A DNA stretch of 17,736 nt from an uncultured Verrucomicrobiota bacterium (GTDB lineage: Bacteria > Verrucomicrobiota > Kiritimatiellia > RFP12 > UBA1067): NCBI GenBank assembly GCA_946615875.1, contig CAMOIK010000017.1, forward strand, positions 1-17,736, given 5' to 3'. Positions 13,972 to 17,736 of this stretch are shown one piece after another (position 1 is the stretch's first letter; each line of letters starts with the position of its first letter). A program made the position numbers and the translations under genes. Under the pieces are notes generated by a model. It saw nothing but the letters and a program-made list of their open reading frames with translations, ran no database searches and was not told the origin of the DNA.

Positions 13972-15470
13972 CACGGCACCTCCTTCTCGAACGCGCCCAT
14001 GGGCAGATTGACCTCGTTGTAGATGCAGCCGAACCAAGGCCGCGAATGCAGGTAGCGTATCCTCCTCGGCTCGGCCACCCCGTCGGCCTCCACGACGAGA
14101 CGCGCGCCCTTGATGTTGCCGTTTTCGCCGTCGAGATTGACTATCCTGCCCGGCTTCCATTCACCGTCGGCCCCGCACACCTCCAGGCCGGCCTTGAGCG
14201 ACCTGTCGGGATTGTATATGTAGAGCGACTCTGCGTTGTCGAACTCCACGACCACCTTGCCCTCCTCCGCGCGCACCGACTTCACCGTGGGCGAATCGGC
14301 CTTCAGCCAATCGCAACCATAGTCGTGCTTGAGCGCCATGAGCGCGAGACGCTGGCCGACCGTCTCCTTGTCGTTGGGGTGGATGTCGCTAAGGTTGCCG
14401 ATGTCGTTGATGACCGCCATGCTGGCGTTGGGCTCCTCTGCGGCGAAGAGCGCCTGTCCCAGCTGGATGGCGAAGATGCGAGCGTCGCCCCAAGGCGTGA
14501 GCTGCACGAACCTGAGCCGGAGATCCGGGTTCTCGAACTCCTTGGCCCAGCCATTGTAGAGCGCGTGCATCTTGGGCGCGTAAGCCAACCCGTCGCTGGC
14601 GTTGTTGCACCCCTGGTACCAAATGAAGCCGCGTATCGCGTAGGGCGTCCAAGGCGCCACCATCTCGTTCCACAGCACGCTCGGCTGGTCTCTGGCGCGC
14701 TTGCACGGACGCTTGTCCGCCGGCAGGGCGTCAAACTCTTCCGCCGAGAACAGTTTGCACTCGGCATACTTGCGCGTGTCCTCTACGGAGAGACTGCCGC
14801 TCGCGGGCGTCCACGGCGAAATCCCCGTCCCTCCCCAGTACGCGCCGACGATGCCCACGGGCACATCCAGCGCGGAATACAGCTCCAGCGCGAAATACAC
14901 GCCCATCGCCGAGAAGGTGCGCTTCTTGGTGCCGAGGTTCTCCGGCGTGAAGGGGCGCCACTCGGGCTTGATCTGGCAGGTCTTCCTGGGCGTCGCGCTG
15001 AGCTTGTAGTCGCTCTGGTAGCAGTAGCGCACCAGTGGCTTGCGGGTCATCTGCGCGCGCATGGCGCCCTTGCCATCGCGGAAACGCGGCGAGCCGCCGA
15101 CGAGGGGGAGCTCGGTGTTGCTCTGCCCGGAACAGAACCAGACCTCGCCGACAAGAACGTCGTCCGCCTTGGACGGCGCGTCCGACTTGTCGCCTGTCGC
15201 CGACAGGACCCTGCCGACGGCGCACGCCTCCATCGGCGAGAGATCCACGCGCCATTTCCCGTCGGCGCCGGCCGTCGTCTCGATGCGCTGGGAACCGAAT
15301 TCCACGGCGACCTTCTCGCCCGCGTCGGCCGTGCCCCAGACAGGCACGCGCATGCCGCGCTGCAACACCGCACCGTCCGCGAACGGCCCCGCCAATTCGA
15401 CTTTCGCCTCTCCGGCGAACGCCACCGCCGCGGCCAGACCCGCGAACGCCAACCTCACTGTGCTCCTCAT
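13971..15470 (-). CDS. Secreted sialate O-acetylesterase-like esterase (SASA family)
   Basis: This 499-residue exported protein (signal peptide about 1-19) belongs to the SASA/SGNH carbohydrate-esterase group, which removes acetyl groups from sialic acids or from xylan and other polysaccharides. GEVWFCSGQSN (108-118) carries the nucleophile Ser117. YWGGTGISPW (211-220) and GFIWYQGCNN (281-290) are family blocks, and Asp362/His364 in NDIGNLSDIHPND (355-367) complete the triad. A beta-sandwich domain (about 22-105) precedes the catalytic fold. In the block usually reading WYQGESN, Glu and Ser are replaced by Cys288 and Asn289. ATG 15470 is chosen over upstream ATGs because it opens the signal peptide and is preceded by AAAGGGG. 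It is the first gene behind the promoter at 15526-15555, and the GH39-like gene overlaps its stop, so deacetylation is probably linked to glycan hydrolysis. Sialate specificity is not shown. Confidence 0.88.
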   Translation of the reverse strand: MRSTVRLAFAGLAAAVAFAGEAKVELAGPFADGAVLQRGMRVPVWGTADAGEKVAVEFGSQRIETTAGADGKWRVDLSPMEACAVGRVLSATGDKSDAPSKADDVLVGEVWFCSGQSNTELPLVGGSPRFRDGKGAMRAQMTRKPLVRYCYQSDYKLSATPRKTCQIKPEWRPFTPENLGTKKRTFSAMGVYFALELYSALDVPVGIVGAYWGGTGISPWTPASGSLSVEDTRKYAECKLFSAEEFDALPADKRPCKRARDQPSVLWNEMVAPWTPYAIRGFIWYQGCNNASDGLAYAPKMHALYNGWAKEFENPDLRLRFVQLTPWGDARIFAIQLGQALFAAEEPNASMAVINDIGNLSDIHPNDKETVGQRLALMALKHDYGCDWLKADSPTVKSVRAEEGKVVVEFDNAESLYIYNPDRSLKAGLEVCGADGEWKPGRIVNLDGENGNIKGARLVVEADGVAEPRRIRYLHSRPWFGCIYNEVNLPMGAFEKEVP

Positions 15471-15525
15471 AGTCCCCTTTCCTTGCTTGGCATGAAGGAT
15501 TGCCTGTGCAACCCGATTGGGATGC

Positions 15526-15555
15526 ATTATACCAAATATTCCCTTCCGAAAGCAA
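15526..15555 (-). promoter_or_regulatory. Promoter of the esterase-hydrolase-RND operon
   Basis: On the - strand, TTGCTT (15555-15550) and a perfect TATAAT (15531-15526) are 18 bp apart, with TGG before the -10 box. The 12-mer ATTTGGTATAAT and the 18-bp spacing equal those of the rpsB promoter. The -10 box is 55 bp upstream of the esterase ATG at 15470. In the leader, GGATTGC (15497-15503) can pair with GCAACC (15508-15513) with one bulge; this small hairpin lies before the ribosome binding site. No other promoter is evident in the short gaps downstream, so this one probably drives all four genes. Confidence 0.7.
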
Positions 15556-15569
15556 GTGCAAATATCTGC

Positions 15570-15593
15570 AAAATGGCAATCGGAACCGTTGCC
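15570..15593 (-). terminator. Likely intrinsic terminator of the histidine kinase gene
   Basis: Nine bases past the kinase stop, on the - strand, GGCAACG and CG-A-TTGCC form a 7-bp stem with one bulged A and a GTTC loop, followed by ATTTT. The stem is moderately GC-rich and the T-run short, so termination may be partial. It separates the kinase from the esterase promoter just downstream. Confidence 0.5.
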
Positions 15594-15601
15594 GCCCGGC
15601 T

Positions 15602-17464
<1,863 letters not shown>

Positions 17465-17554
17465 ATTTTGCCGGTCTTCTGCCGTCGTTCGCGGCTGCGG
17501 CGCGGCAAGTCCTCGACCCGCCTATTGACGCCTATTCCGCCACGACACCTTGAT

Positions 17555-17583
17555 ATTGTATCATTTTCGTCCGCATCCCGCAA
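17555..17583 (-). promoter_or_regulatory. Promoter of the histidine kinase gene
   Basis: Read on the - strand, TTGCGG (17583-17578) and TACAAT (17560-17555) are separated by 17 bp. TGA directly before the -10 box gives an extended -10 element. It lies about 90 bp upstream of the kinase ATG. The -10 region overlaps a short inverted repeat, TGATA-TTG-TATCA (17551-17563), which could serve as an operator or be chance. Confidence 0.6.
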
Positions 17584-17628
17584 GAGGTGGCGGCCTGGAG
17601 TTTACCCATTTTTTGGCACGGCTCGATA

Positions 17629-17665
17629 GGCGGGCGAAAAAACGCGGCAACCGCCCGCCGTTTTT
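17629..17665 (+). terminator. Orphan intrinsic terminator or attenuator in a leader
   Basis: GGCGGGCG (17629-17636) pairs perfectly with CGCCCGCC (17652-17659) around a 15-nt loop, followed by G and TTTTT (17661-17665). This is a textbook rho-independent terminator on the + strand, but no + strand gene lies between it and dinB, over 12 kb away. It sits 51 nt upstream of the gene starting at 17716, so it may be an attenuator or end a small RNA. A competing pairing exists between CGAAAAAACG (17635-17644) and CGTTTTTCG (17659-17667, one A bulged). A second hairpin, CGGTA-GAA-TACCG, occupies 17666-17678. I found no convincing + strand promoter upstream. Confidence 0.6.
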
Positions 17666-17715
17666 CGGTAGAATACCGACTTGCAAAACAAACAAGACAA
17701 GGAGGTCGCCGCGCC

Positions 17716-17736
17716 GTGAATGATACCAAAATCGCG
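17716..17736 (+). CDS. Start of an unidentified gene (cut by window edge)
   Basis: A perfect Shine-Dalgarno sequence, AAGGAGG (17699-17705), is followed after 10 nt by GTG at 17716, which opens the frame MNDTKIA to the window edge. ATG at 17720 in another frame is 14 nt from the ribosome site and less likely. Only seven codons are visible, too few to name the product. It is divergent from the histidine kinase, 251 bp away, and its leader contains the terminator-like hairpin at 17629-17665. The intergenic stretch otherwise holds only the kinase promoter. Confidence 0.55.

Noticed and set aside
12913..14022. A 369-codon + strand frame
   Set aside because: Antisense to the GH39-like gene, whose catalytic motifs and signal peptide are clear.
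17525..17564. TTGACG (17525-17530) with TATTGT or TATCAT as a + strand promoter for the gene at 17716
   Set aside because: The spacers would be 23 and 28 bp, too long for a sigma-70 promoter, and the same bases fit a - strand promoter with 17-bp spacing.

Overview
The window is high-GC bacterial DNA with no RNA genes, insertion sequences or CRISPR arrays that I can see. Secreted glycoside hydrolases of families GH3, GH97 and GH39-like, a sialate-O-acetylesterase-type esterase, an RND-type membrane protein, peptidoglycan synthesis and an Ala/Lys-rich tail on ribosomal protein S2 fit a Gram-negative polysaccharide degrader. My best guess is the PVC superphylum, possibly Kiritimatiellota or Verrucomicrobiota. 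This is an inference from gene content; no marker here proves the phylum.

Layout. Positions 1-297 hold two palindromes, a strong extended -10 promoter and a structured leader that may encode a 12-residue peptide. On the + strand follow rpsB (ribosomal protein S2), tsf (EF-Ts), proB (glutamate 5-kinase without a PUA domain), a MurC/Mpl-like Mur ligase overlapping proB by one base, and dinB (DNA polymerase IV), ending at 5512. An imperfect inverted repeat fills the tsf-proB gap and ends at the proB start codon.

From 17464 down to 5520 everything is on the - strand: a seven-helix hybrid histidine kinase with its own promoter and a likely terminator, then a four-gene run with its own promoter. 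That run encodes a secreted SASA-family esterase, a secreted GH39-like hydrolase (1-nt overlap), a 1384-residue secreted protein joining a complete GH3 to a complete GH97 enzyme, and an AcrB-like RND protein that lacks the proton-relay residues of the family. It looks like a small polysaccharide-utilisation operon: the esterase removes acetyl groups, the hydrolases take apart the exposed glycan, and the kinase next door may sense a related signal.

At the right edge, divergent from the kinase, a + strand gene starts at about 17716 behind a perfect Shine-Dalgarno sequence. A GC-rich hairpin plus T-run lies upstream of it with no + strand gene before it, so it may be an attenuator or the end of a small RNA.

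The observations I rate highest are the RND protein without its proton relay, the GH3-GH97 fusion, and the structured leaders before rpsB, proB and the gene at 17716.
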